This document shows, one piece after another, positions 1-7,530 of a stretch of 64,000 nt of DNA. The DNA is taken from contig NZ_QUNO01000022.1 of assembly GCF_003387475.1 (NCBI RefSeq), positions 1-64,000 of the forward strand. Direction: 5' to 3'. This stretch comes from Kutzneria buriramensis (GTDB taxonomy: Bacteria; Actinomycetota; Actinomycetes; Mycobacteriales; Pseudonocardiaceae). A program made the position numbers and the translations under genes. The notes beneath the pieces are model-generated. The model saw only the letters and a program-made list of their open reading frames with translations, had not been told where the DNA came from and searched no databases. Position 1 is the stretch's first letter; each line of letters begins with the position of its first letter.

Positions 1-124
1 GGGATCCGGCCCTGGGCCCTGACTTCGGCGAAGAAGGCGTCGGCTCGGTCGCTGGCGCTCAGCCTCGATGGCTCGGCTCGGCTGGCGGTGTAGACAACGA
101 GGCCTCCCCGCCGCCATTCAGGTG

Positions 125-210
125 ATTACTACCCAGAAATAGTCCCATACAGCTTGACCTCCGACGCGCCGTGCTCGATCATTCCATTACTACCAATGAA
201 TGGTAGTAAT
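125..210. promoter_or_regulatory. Operator-like ATTACTACC repeats
   Basis: The nonamer ATTACTACC occurs at 125-133 and 186-194. The second copy forms a perfect inverted repeat with GGTAGTAAT at 202-210, separated by 7 nt. This AT-rich symmetrical site stands out in very GC-rich DNA and resembles a dimeric repressor operator with an extra half-site. No gene start lies immediately next to it; the nearest supported gene begins at 423. The binding protein is unknown. Confidence 0.4.
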
Positions 211-361
211 GACTTGGGGTTGGGGTGTACAGGGCCTGTGCCGGTCACCCACTCGGAGGCCTGGCCGGGCAGCCGAGCAGGACCCCAAGCCGAACGGCGG
301 CAACCGGGGCGGGTGTGCTCCCCGCTACCTGTGCCGGTGCCGTCGTTACGGCTTCAGACGC

Positions 362-398
362 GGCGGACCTGGGCTTATCCCCCGGGCCCAGGTCCGCC
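362..398. promoter_or_regulatory. 13-bp inverted repeat before the small membrane gene
   Basis: GGCGGACCTGGGC (362-374) is perfectly complementary to 386-398, with an 11-nt loop. It ends 11 bp before the Shine-Dalgarno GGAGG of the 423 gene. It could be a terminator of an upstream unit or a leader hairpin. There is no U-run, so neither role is proven. Confidence 0.4.
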
Positions 399-422
399 GC
401 TTCCACCTCGGAGGTGTCGCAG

Positions 423-713
423 ATGTGGGCAGCGGTGATCGCGGCAGTGGTGCTGCTGATCGCTGCGGCCGTCGTCTGCGAGGTCCGCGACCGTGACCGG
501 TCTCCGGGACGGCATCTCGCGACCGGCACCAGATCAGCTCAATTTCGCGGCGTCCGGGCGTCCCTGAGACGCCATCGGCGAAGCGCCGTAACCGACAACA
601 GCATCGAAACCGACGGGCACGTCATCTTCATGCGCTGCGTCGCCGACCGCGACGCGCCCCCCGGGCCGGCGACGCGCCGGCGTGCCCTTTCCTGGAACTC
701 GCCGGACGGCTGA
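423..713 (+). CDS. Small single-pass membrane protein, hypothetical
   Basis: Predicted 96-residue protein. I chose the ATG at 423 because GGAGG lies 8 nt upstream (410-414). Residues 3-21 form one hydrophobic alanine/valine/leucine/isoleucine segment, followed by a strongly basic, arginine-rich tail, so the protein is probably anchored with the tail in the cytoplasm. No family was recognised. It is the first supported gene of the window and is followed by two large hairpins before the sigma factor gene. Small proteins of this make-up are common in actinobacterial plasmids, but the function cannot be assigned. The composition of the second half is less gene-like than its neighbours, so the call is moderate. 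Confidence 0.45.
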   Translation: MWAAVIAAVVLLIAAAVVCEVRDRDRSPGRHLATGTRSAQFRGVRASLRRHRRSAVTDNSIETDGHVIFMRCVADRDAPPGPATRRRALSWNSPDG

Positions 714-768
714 GACCCCCGCCGGCCGTCCTAGGCAGAATCCCGAGCTGCCGAGGGCCGAGTTCCGT

Positions 769-863
769 CGTCATGGGCAGGTGCCTCCCTGGTGCCCATG
801 ACGGATGTGGTGGGTCGGGGAGCGCCGGTGTTGTGCCGGCTACGGCGTTCCCCGACCCACCAC
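769..863. promoter_or_regulatory. Two strong hairpins upstream of the sigma factor gene
   Basis: The first hairpin pairs 769-779 with 793-803 (core GTCATGGGCA, perfect). The second pairs 807-827 with 843-863: a 21-bp stem with a single G-U pair and a 15-nt loop. Neither has a following T-run, so they are not typical intrinsic terminators, although actinobacteria often use U-less hairpins. They lie 119 bp before the sigma factor start and could terminate the 423 gene or form a leader structure controlling sigma expression. Confidence 0.5.
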
Positions 864-981
864 CCTCACCCTCACCTCTCGCAGTGCGTCCGCGACCGCG
901 TCGACGCACGCGCTGACTCGCTCGCGCCGATCCTGGTCCGACCGGACCACGTCGGTGGCCGATCGTGGAAGGACGCCTCCG

Positions 982-1806
982 ATGAGCACCGCCGTGGACT
1001 CGCCGTCCCAGCCCCCGAGGCCACTTCGGACGCGCGCGAACGGCACCGGCGGCACGCCGACCGACACCGATCTGCTGGAGCAGGTGCGCGGAGGGGACAT
1101 CGCCGCCTACGGCCAGCTGTACGCCGAGCACGTCATCGCCGCCTACAACCTCGCCGGCCAGTTGACGTGCTCCCGGTCCGACGCCGACGACCTGGTGCAG
1201 GCGGCGTTCGAGAAGGTGCTCGGCGCCGTCAAGGCCGGCCGTCAGATCCGCGCCTTCCGGGCGTACCTGCTCACCGTGCTGCGGCGCATCGCGTACGACC
1301 GGACCAGACGCCAGCGCCGGCTCGAGATCAGCGACGATCTCGAGGCCCGGTTGGGTGAGCTGTTGGGCAAGCGCGCGGAGCTGACTGTGCCGTTCGAGGA
1401 TCTCGCCGTCACGGAGCTCGAGCAGGTCTGGGTGACCCACGCGTTCGCCCGGCTGGACGAGCGGTGGCAGCGGGTGCTGTGGCATGTCGAGGTCGAGGGC
1501 ATGGCGCCGTCCGAGGTCGCCGGGATGTTCGGCATGTCGCCGAACGGCGTCTCGGCGTTGGCCTACCGGGCCCGCCGCGGCCTGCGTGCTGCCTTCCTGG
1601 AGGTGCAGGCGAGCTACCACGACCGCCGCCGGCGGTGCGAGGTCAGCAGCCAGCTCGTCGACTGGGTCTTCGAGCGGCTCCGGGCCGCGGATCTGGCCGC
1701 GTTCGAGAACCACCTGGACCGGTGCGAGCAGTGCCGCATGTGGGCCACCGACCTCGCCGAGGCCAGGCAAGAACTCCAGCTCGAGCCGGTGTCGGCCGCC
1801 GCGTGA
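982..1806 (+). CDS. ECF-type RNA polymerase sigma factor with C-terminal zinc-binding tail
   Basis: 274-residue protein. The ATG at 982 is chosen because GGAAGG lies about 9 nt upstream; longer in-frame versions lack a ribosome site. Residues ~30-105 carry the sigma region 2 signature (acidic S-D-A-D-D-L-V-Q-A-A-F core), and residues ~135-200 a region 4 helix-turn-helix (P-S-E-V-A-G-M-F-G-M-S). The tail of ~75 residues contains H-x3-C-x2-C (H-L-D-R-C-E-Q-C), the core motif of ZAS-type anti-sigma domains, so this factor may carry a built-in redox- or zinc-sensing regulator. No separate anti-sigma gene is adjacent; the next gene is convergent. It is a candidate for reading the six-copy promoter element of this window (inference). 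Confidence 0.85.
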   Translation: MSTAVDSPSQPPRPLRTRANGTGGTPTDTDLLEQVRGGDIAAYGQLYAEHVIAAYNLAGQLTCSRSDADDLVQAAFEKVLGAVKAGRQIRAFRAYLLTVLRRIAYDRTRRQRRLEISDDLEARLGELLGKRAELTVPFEDLAVTELEQVWVTHAFARLDERWQRVLWHVEVEGMAPSEVAGMFGMSPNGVSALAYRARRGLRAAFLEVQASYHDRRRRCEVSSQLVDWVFERLRAADLAAFENHLDRCEQCRMWATDLAEARQELQLEPVSAAA

Positions 1807-1814
1807 GGATCTGA

Positions 1815-2450
1815 TCAGGCGATCAGCAGCGCCAGCCACGTACCGAGCAACAGCGCGGGTCCGTAGGGCGTGATGTCCATGGCGCGGGCGCCGGCCAGCC
1901 GGTTGATGACGACGCTGACGGCGATGAGCAGCGACCACGCCAGCAGCCCGGTGACCAGTGTCGTCCAGCCGGCGGCCGCAAGATAGGCGGCCAGTCCGGG
2001 GGCGAACTTCACATCGCCTAGGCCCGGCCCTCCCAGCAGCCCCAGCACCAGCATCAGCACACCAACCACGACGGCCGCGATCACCGCGTGCACCGCCGGC
2101 GCGGGCTGTCCGCTCACCAAGGCGGGCAGTCCGGCCAGCACGACGCCGGCGCCGGTGAACGGCAGCGTCAGCACGGTGGGCAGCCGGTGCTCGCGCAGGT
2201 CTACCAGCGCGGCCGGGCCGGCGAGCACCAGCAGGGGCAGGCTGGCCAACAGCATCACCGGATTCCAGCGGTATGCCGCGGTCGCGCCGACAGCGCCGCA
2301 CACCGTGACGGTCGCGATCACGACCGCGGGCGAACGCAGCGAGAATCCGGTGCGGGAGGAGCTGGTCGTGTTCGCCAGGACCAGCACGATCGGCCCGATC
2401 ACCAACGCGGCGAGGAAACCGGCCAGCAGGACGGCGCCGACGGTGCTCAC
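1815..2450 (-). CDS. A24-family prepilin-type peptidase
   Basis: 211-residue integral membrane protein with about six to seven hydrophobic segments. Two catalytic aspartates of type IV prepilin peptidases are visible: D in A-L-V-D-L-R-E-H-R-L-P (the usual D-x-R/x-x-x-I-P site) and the G-x-G-D motif in G-L-G-D-V-K-F. The N-methylation domain found in full-length PilD is absent, as in many actinobacterial TadV-like enzymes. Family role: cleavage of the leader of prepilin-like proteins at the membrane. The start ATG overlaps the stop of the upstream XRE gene (ATGA), so the two are translationally coupled. It is the last gene of the long leftward operon. No prepilin substrate was recognised in the window; it may process a pilin-like protein used in mating. 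Confidence 0.85.
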   Translation of the reverse strand: MSTVGAVLLAGFLAALVIGPIVLVLANTTSSSRTGFSLRSPAVVIATVTVCGAVGATAAYRWNPVMLLASLPLLVLAGPAALVDLREHRLPTVLTLPFTGAGVVLAGLPALVSGQPAPAVHAVIAAVVVGVLMLVLGLLGGPGLGDVKFAPGLAAYLAAAGWTTLVTGLLAWSLLIAVSVVINRLAGARAMDITPYGPALLLGTWLALLIA

Positions 2451-2956
2451 TGGTCTCGGGCCGCCGAGGCGGCGTAGGCGGCCTGAACTTGCTCGGCGTC
2501 CACGCCCAGCGCCCGGCCCAGCTTCGTGGCCACCTGGCTGGGCAGCTGGCCTGCCGGAGTGCTTTTCAGGTCCTCACCGCTGAGACCGAGAGCGCTGGAG
2601 GTGGCGCTCGGCCGGGCCAGCCCTTTCCGGCCGCCGTCCTCCCAGTTCACCAACACCAGGCGCGCGACGCCGATTTCGTCGGCGACCTCGGCTTGGGTCT
2701 TGGCCGCGAGGCTGCGCAGCTCGGCCAGGGTGGGATTGGTCGGCCGGGTCTGCAGCTGGTCGGGGGTGAGCCCGAGCGCGGCGGCCAGAGCTCGCAGCCG
2801 CTCGGCGTTGATGCCGCGGTTCCCGCCAGCCCACTGCCGCACCCAGCTGGAGTCGATTCCGAGCCGTTTGGCCAGCTCAGACGCACTGATCTGGGCGTCC
2901 GCGAGGGCGCGTGCGAGGGCGGCCGAATCGAACAGCGGAATGCTCGGTCGGCCCAC
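2447..2956 (-). CDS. XRE-family double helix-turn-helix regulator
   Basis: 169-residue DNA-binding protein. GTG at 2956 was chosen because GGAGGAG lies immediately upstream with 5-nt spacing; a second GTG 18 nt further up is possible. Residues ~15-65 form one helix-turn-helix (A-S-E-L-A-K-R-L-G-I-D-S-S-W-V) and residues ~75-120 a second (T-Q-A-E-V-A-D-E-I-G-V), each like the Cro/C1 fold. A third short helical repeat follows. It overlaps the peptidase gene by 4 bp. The 83-bp gap before it contains GCGACGTTGTCGCC, close to half of the six-copy promoter element, so this protein may autoregulate or act on that regulon; that is inference. Confidence 0.75.
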   Translation of the reverse strand: MGRPSIPLFDSAALARALADAQISASELAKRLGIDSSWVRQWAGGNRGINAERLRALAAALGLTPDQLQTRPTNPTLAELRSLAAKTQAEVADEIGVARLVLVNWEDGGRKGLARPSATSSALGLSGEDLKSTPAGQLPSQVATKLGRALGVDAEQVQAAYAASAARDQ

Positions 2957-3039
2957 GCGCTCCTCCTCACTCACGCGACGTTGTCGCCGCCCAGCAGGAC
3001 GGTACGTCACGGCGGGTGTGCGGGTGGTGGACCCGGTGA

Positions 3040-4164
3040 TCACGGCGTGGTGGCCGACGGGGTCGGCGTTTGGGACGGCCAGCATGATCGGGTCGCCTCG
3101 GCGCTGTCGGCCGTGGCCGCGTCGTTGAGGTTCCACTTCGGAGGGAACCACGCCGTGAGCGGCTCGGCCAGCGGTCGGAAGGTCTGCTTGATGCGGCTGC
3201 GGCCACTGTGCCCGGCGACGTCGGGGTGCGCGACCCGGGCGTACTTGTCGACCTCGCAGAACAGGTTCTGGCAGTCGACCAGGTGCAGCCGGCGGCGGCC
3301 GAGCAGGCCGTCGAAACGCAGGCCTAGTCGGGCGAAGTGCTGCTCCTGGTGCTCGGTGACGTAGCGGATGATCTCGTGCTCGATGCCGTCGGCGGCCGGC
3401 CCGAAGCACTTGCGGATGCCGTCGCGTGCGCCGGGGCCGGCCACGACGAAGTCGTCCTCGTCGAAGTTGACGATGTCGGAGTAGCCGAGGTCGACGGTGT
3501 GCTGGTAGGCGAGGAAGTCACCGAAGCTGGGGATGTCGTGTAGTAGCCGGAAGGTCTCGGCCATGCCGCCGGCCGCGAGCAGCCGCTCGACCAGGCCGCC
3601 AGCCATGACGTGCTGCAGCAGCCGCAAGTGGTTGGTGTGCTTGCGGGCGGCGCCCATCGGCGGCGGCGGGATGACGTAGGCCGGCGAGTACAGCCGCTGC
3701 CCGGCCTGCGCCGCCCGGCCCAGGATCAGCTCGTACCGGTCGAGGTCGAACCGAGCCCAGCTGATCTCGCCGAGCTCGGTGTGCAGCAGTTGCCAGGTGG
3801 AGATGCGGTTGAAGGACTTGAACAGCAGGGTCCGGAACACGACCTCTGTCGGGGCCGGGTCGGCGGCGTAGATGACCTGGTTGATCAGGTGCTGGCTGAC
3901 GCGGTCGGCGGCGCGGAAGGCGTTGGTGAACCGGTGCCGGGCCAAGATCGGGTCGCTGGTCCAGGGCCCGGGGTGGCCGGCCAGGCGCGCTTGGTAGAGG
4001 GCGTGGCGGGCGGCGGCGAACCGCCAGTAAGTGTCGAAGACCGGGCTGGGGGTGAGGGCTCGGCCTGCGACGGTGATCGGCGGCGCCGGCGGGTGCGAGG
4101 TGGACGCCGGCAGCTGCAGCGTGAACTGGTCGCCGGTGTCCGGGCCGCGCGGTGGAGGGGACAC
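3040..4164 (-). CDS. 5-hmdU DNA kinase helical-domain-like protein (thymine hypermodification-associated family)
   Basis: 374 residues. GTG at 4164 was chosen because GGAAGGA sits 6 nt upstream; longer starts run deep into the neighbouring gene. From about residue 45 the protein reads as the actinobacterial family annotated as nucleotide-kinase-domain or 5-hydroxymethyl-dU DNA kinase helical domain: V-F-D-T-Y-W-R-F, P-W-T-S-D-P-I-L-A-R-H-R-F-T-N, D-R-V-S-Q and C-Q-N-L-F-C-E-V-D-K-Y-A-R. In thymine-hypermodifying phages related domains are fused to the kinase, or act as alpha-glutamyl/putrescinyl-thymine pyrophosphorylases, on DNA. No P-loop kinase is fused here. Family membership rests on remembered motifs; a role in DNA base modification is inference. 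The last ~30 residues are atypical, and the family normally ends near the N-D-A motif. Confidence 0.7.
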   Translation of the reverse strand: MSPPPRGPDTGDQFTLQLPASTSHPPAPPITVAGRALTPSPVFDTYWRFAAARHALYQARLAGHPGPWTSDPILARHRFTNAFRAADRVSQHLINQVIYAADPAPTEVVFRTLLFKSFNRISTWQLLHTELGEISWARFDLDRYELILGRAAQAGQRLYSPAYVIPPPPMGAARKHTNHLRLLQHVMAGGLVERLLAAGGMAETFRLLHDIPSFGDFLAYQHTVDLGYSDIVNFDEDDFVVAGPGARDGIRKCFGPAADGIEHEIIRYVTEHQEQHFARLGLRFDGLLGRRRLHLVDCQNLFCEVDKYARVAHPDVAGHSGRSRIKQTFRPLAEPLTAWFPPKWNLNDAATADSAEATRSCWPSQTPTPSATTP

Positions 4165-4192
4165 AGTGGGTCCTTCCGGGCAAGTGCGCTGA

Positions 4193-5248
4193 TCAGACGG
4201 CTTGGGGCGGGAAGTGGCGTGGGCGGTGTGGGGCGATGTCAATCGAGAAGTGCTCCGCCATGGTCAGCATGACTTGGCACGGCCAGGGGATGGTGCAGCC
4301 GGGCAGCGGTGATGCGCCCCATTCGCCGCCCGGGGCGTAGATCGCCGAACAGCCCCAGCAGGCGGTGCCCAGCTCGGCGGGCCGGTGGCAGCGGCCGTCG
4401 GCCGCGGCGTCGGCGTGCTCGCACTCGTCGTCCAGGCAGCGGGCGTCGTACAGCTGGACCGGGCGGTGGCCACGCAGGTGGGCGAGAAGGCAGTCGAGTT
4501 CCGCGTCCTCGCCGGGCTCGTGTCCGTGCGGGTTGATCGCGGCGCGCAGCAGCGCGAGCAGCGGTGGCTCATCGTCGGTGGTGATGCCCTGGGTCAGGGC
4601 CAGGGCGTGATCCGGGGCGGCCTCGGGCGGGACGACGCTGAGGAACCGGTGCCGGCGAGGGCCGCAGCTGGGCAGCCGCACTCCGGCGTAGGCCAGGGCG
4701 CCGCCGATGCCGGTGAACGGCCCGATCAGCGCCGTCGCCCCGGCGTCGTCCTCGACTTCGATGACCACCGGCCAGTGCTCGCGGACGCGAAGACGGGCGG
4801 CGTGGACGAACACCATGTGCCCGCTCATGTCCGATCGTGTGCCCAGCACCGCGACGAGATCGTCCGGCGGCGCGGCCGGGGACAGGCGAGCCCAGTTGTC
4901 GGCGGCCTGTTCCCAGTAGACGGGCGGCGGTGGCTCGAGGCGGGGCCAGTCGTCCCAGGGAAAGACCCACCCGTGGATGAGGTCGACCATGCTCGTGATC
5001 CACTGCCTGCGGGTGTGCGGGCTGGTGGAGGTGTCCCGGGCGGCGACGACCAGTTCGGCGAGGTCGGCTTTCTGGCCGGTGGGCTCGCGGTGGATGGCGA
5101 TCTCCCGATCGTCCGGTGTGTTGTTCTGCCTGATCGCCGCGGCCAGGGCCTCGATCGGTGTTCCGGTGACGCGCTCGGTCCGCGTGATTTTCGCCGCCGG
5201 ATTGAAGAGCACGTCGTCGTAGAAGGTGGTGATCACGGTGTAGCGCAC
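4193..5248 (-). CDS. Hypothetical protein with Cys-rich region
   Basis: 351 residues starting at GTG 5248, with AAGGGA 6-8 nt upstream. I do not recognise the family. The N-terminal half is acidic/hydrophobic and soluble-looking. Residues ~270-330 hold a cluster of cysteines and histidines (C-L-D-D-E-C-E-H, G-R-C-H, A-C-W-G-C), which could bind zinc. There is no signal peptide or membrane segment. It lies 28 bp before the DNA-kinase-domain-like gene and 15 bp after the frameshifted 5264-5469 gene, inside the long leftward operon, so it is probably co-transcribed with the modification- and restriction-like genes. No function proposed. Confidence 0.7.
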   Translation of the reverse strand: MRYTVITTFYDDVLFNPAAKITRTERVTGTPIEALAAAIRQNNTPDDREIAIHREPTGQKADLAELVVAARDTSTSPHTRRQWITSMVDLIHGWVFPWDDWPRLEPPPPVYWEQAADNWARLSPAAPPDDLVAVLGTRSDMSGHMVFVHAARLRVREHWPVVIEVEDDAGATALIGPFTGIGGALAYAGVRLPSCGPRRHRFLSVVPPEAAPDHALALTQGITTDDEPPLLALLRAAINPHGHEPGEDAELDCLLAHLRGHRPVQLYDARCLDDECEHADAAADGRCHRPAELGTACWGCSAIYAPGGEWGASPLPGCTIPWPCQVMLTMAEHFSIDIAPHRPRHFPPQAV

Positions 5249-5263
5249 GCTGATTCCCTTCGG

Positions 5264-5469
5264 TCAGCCGGCGGCGGGCAGGGTGATGTCGTGCTGCCCG
5301 GTCGTGGGCAGGGGGATTCCGGCGCGGTGCAGCACCGTGGTGGCCAGCCAGTGGATGTGGTCGGTGGTGACGGCCCAGCACCGCACCACCGGGCCGCGGT
5401 CCTGCGCACTGGCGGCCGCGTGGGATGCGGCGCCCCGAGGTAGGTCAAGGTGCCGTAGGTGCGGTCCAT
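5264..5469 (-). pseudogene. Frameshifted small hypothetical gene
   Basis: ATG at 5469 follows AAAGGA. The frame reads M-D-R-T-Y-G-T-L-T-Y-L and then runs into proline/arginine-rich shadow sequence. A second frame, ending at 5264, has normal coding character (V-V-R-C-W-A-V-T-T-D-H-I-H-W-L). The two join if one base is added to the four-C run at 5433-5436 (plus strand), giving a ~68-residue protein. This is either a real one-base deletion or a homopolymer error in the assembly. No family recognised. It sits directly upstream of the 5248 gene. Confidence 0.5.
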
Positions 5470-5541
5470 GGCGGTCCTTTGTCCGGTCTGTGTCCACTGC
5501 GGACGAGTTGGTGATTTCCCTTGGGTGCCAGGCGATCTGCG

Positions 5542-5861
5542 CTAGTCGGGGTAGTAGGGCGTGTGCGGTTGCAGCAGGTTGTCGGGCGTGCCGCTGACGA
5601 CGGTCAGGTCCGTGGCGCAGCAGTGTGAGCAGCTGGCCCACTTCTTGGCCACTACGGCTCCGCCGGAGGTGGAGGCGTGGCCGTCGACGACGGACTTGGC
5701 CGGGCGCATGCTGCCGTCGCAGCGGCTCGGCGGCGTGGTGGCGGCGGGCAACATCGTGGTCACCAGCCCAGGACCGTCGGCGTGGTCATGACCACGGAGG
5801 TGGCGAACGCGATGAGCACGAGCACCGTGGATGCGGTCCTGCCGGCCGGGGTGGTGGACAA
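5542..5861 (-). pseudogene. Frameshifted small secreted protein gene
   Basis: TTG at 5861 is preceded by AGGAG, and the frame starts with a short basic N-terminus and a hydrophobic stretch like a signal peptide (S-T-V-L-V-L-I-A-F-A). It meets a stop after ~32 codons. A good second frame continues from L-V-T-T-M-L to the TAG at 5542 and has four cysteines. Adding one base in the three-C run at 5767-5769 would join them into a ~106-residue exported protein. Length 320 nt is not a multiple of three, consistent with a lost base. Function unknown. Confidence 0.45.
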
Positions 5862-5873
5862 CTCGGTGCTCCT

Positions 5874-6434
5874 TCAACGGGATTTGATGTGGGATCGGAC
5901 GGAGTGGCGCGGGTCGGGCCAGTGCAAGGGGGCGGTGCGCGACCAGCAAGGGAAGGCCGCCGAGCTGGTCGGGCGGCGTGGTGTGCTCGGCGCGGGTGGT
6001 GACCAGCACCAGCACGTCCAGGCGGCCGGTGCGCGTAGCGCTGGATCTGCCGGCGACGGCGCCCGGGGGTCGGCGACCTTGACCTCGATGCCGATTCGGG
6101 GGCCCACCAGGTCGATGCGGCTGGCCGGCGTCAGGCTGACTTCGCGGGTCGCGGCGTAGCCGCCCCCGAGAAGGACCTGGGCGACCAGTTGCTGCAGCTG
6201 GGTTTCGTCACGGTGTTGATACCTGATCGCGGTCAGGAGCGTGACGATTCGACCGGCTGTCGCATGGTCTGGCGCGGGGGTGTCCTGGGCGGGATCGGTG
6301 TGGTCTTCGGTTGCCGGAGCGCTGCTATCGGTCGCCACTGAAGTCTCAGAGTCTTTGGACCTCTCTTGTACGCCGGAGTCATCCGGCCCGCTCCGTCCGC
6401 GTCGGCCGGCTGACTGGGGTTTCGGGTGAGACAT
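5874..6434 (-). pseudogene. PD-(D/E)XK-type nuclease-like gene with internal frame disruption
   Basis: ATG at 6434 is chosen over 6461 because GAGGAC lies 6 nt upstream. The first ~120 residues read well and include R-I-D-L-V-G-P-R-I-G-I-E-V-K, the D...E-x-K arrangement of PD-(D/E)XK restriction-type nucleases. After A-D-P the frame degenerates. Plausible continuation (Q-I-Q-R-Y-A, then L-D-V-L-V-L-V-T-T-R) lies in the other frames, and the original frame returns for the last ~18 codons. Three one-base surplus positions (near 6065-6069, ~6026-6034 and 5928-5932) would restore one reading, and they sum to three. Either decaying gene or assembly error. Confidence 0.55.
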
Positions 6435-6482
6435 CGGTGGGTCCTCGCGGGGGCTGGTCATGCGGCGGGATGGCGGGCTCGG

Positions 6483-7511
6483 TCAGCCCCGCCAGGGCGT
6501 GGCGCCGGCCAGGTCGCTGGACACAGTCGCGGCGAGCGGTCGCAGGATCGCGGTGTTGGTGGTGATCAGGCCGAGCTCGCGGTTCGCGGTCAGGGAGGCG
6601 GTCGAGAAGTTCTGCGAGCCCAGGAACCCGCGGGCCTGGGGCGTGCCGGCGTCGGCGAGGACGATCTTGGCGTGGATGTAGAGCCGGGCCGAGGTGGAGT
6701 AGGTGGCCACGCGCACGCCGGCGCGGGTCAGCGTGGCGAAGTTCGTGTTCCAGCTGGGGTTGCTGGTCATGGTGACCGTGACGGCGACGCCGCGTCGGGC
6801 CGCGGTGGCCAGCGCGGCCACGATGGCGGGATCGGCCATCTCCTCGTTCTCCACGGCGAGGGTGGTGGTAGCCGAACCGATCAGCTGCAGCAGGCTGGAT
6901 TGCGAGGTGGTCGGGCTCCAGACCAGGTCGGTGCCTGAGCTCGGGGTCACGGGCGTGGCGGTGAAGTCGCCGTCAAAGGTGTGCTCGATTGCGGCGACGT
7001 CGGCGGGGTCGCGGTCGAGCACGCCGACGTCGCGTCCGGTGGCGTAGTAGCGGCTGGTCAGGTTGCCCGACAGGATCAGCGCGGCGCCGCGGTCCACGGT
7101 GATCGTTTTCTGGTGGGTGGCGCGGAACGCGGTCGGTGCCCAGACGACGTGGACATGGTTGCGGGTCAAGAAGTCGAACGCCGGTTGGTTGTGGGTGGCC
7201 TCGCGGTTGTGGTCGAGGATGACGCGGACAGTGACGCCGCGTGCCGCGAGGTTGGCCAGGTTCTGTTCGGCGGTGGTGTCGTCGAGTTCGTACATCGTCA
7301 TGTCCAGCGTGTGCTGGGCGGTGGTGATGAACTGCCGGACCGCGGTCCAGTGCTCGTCCGGCTCGGTGATCAGCGGTCCGAGTGAGGCCGGTGTTTCGGC
7401 CGGGGTGGCCGCGAAGCCGGGGTGGCAGGCGGCCAGCGCCACGGGCAGCGCCAGTGCGGCGAGGATTCGACCGAGGCGGCCGGCGAGGTGTGCACGCACG
7501 GGAGGAGGCAC
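6483..7511 (-). CDS. Phospholipase D-like lipoprotein
   Basis: 342 residues from GTG 7511. The N-terminus is a lipoprotein signal (hydrophobic segment ending L-A-A-C, lipidated Cys29), so the enzyme should be anchored on the outer face of the membrane. Two complete HKD motifs are present: H-Q-K-T-I-T-V-D (His133/Lys135/Asp140) followed by S-G-N, and H-A-K-I-V-L-A-D (His280/Lys282/Asp287) followed by G-S-Q-N. The PLD fold hydrolyses phosphodiesters in lipids or nucleic acids. Its 17-bp gap from the methyltransferase gene places it in the same operon. A surface PLD nuclease/lipase in a conjugation regulon could act on incoming DNA or on envelopes at the mating contact; the substrate is not deducible. 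Confidence 0.85.
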   Translation of the reverse strand: MPPPVRAHLAGRLGRILAALALPVALAACHPGFAATPAETPASLGPLITEPDEHWTAVRQFITTAQHTLDMTMYELDDTTAEQNLANLAARGVTVRVILDHNREATHNQPAFDFLTRNHVHVVWAPTAFRATHQKTITVDRGAALILSGNLTSRYYATGRDVGVLDRDPADVAAIEHTFDGDFTATPVTPSSGTDLVWSPTTSQSSLLQLIGSATTTLAVENEEMADPAIVAALATAARRGVAVTVTMTSNPSWNTNFATLTRAGVRVATYSTSARLYIHAKIVLADAGTPQARGFLGSQNFSTASLTANRELGLITTNTAILRPLAATVSSDLAGATPWRG

Positions 7512-7530
7512 CTTCCTGGGTGGTGGGTGG

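Noticed and set aside
225-422. Upstream extension of the 423 gene
   Set aside because: Runs through the operator and hairpin; the ATG at 423 has a proper ribosome site.
628-2301. Minus-strand open frame of 557 codons
   Set aside because: Opposite the ECF sigma gene and out of frame with the peptidase; arginine-rich shadow.
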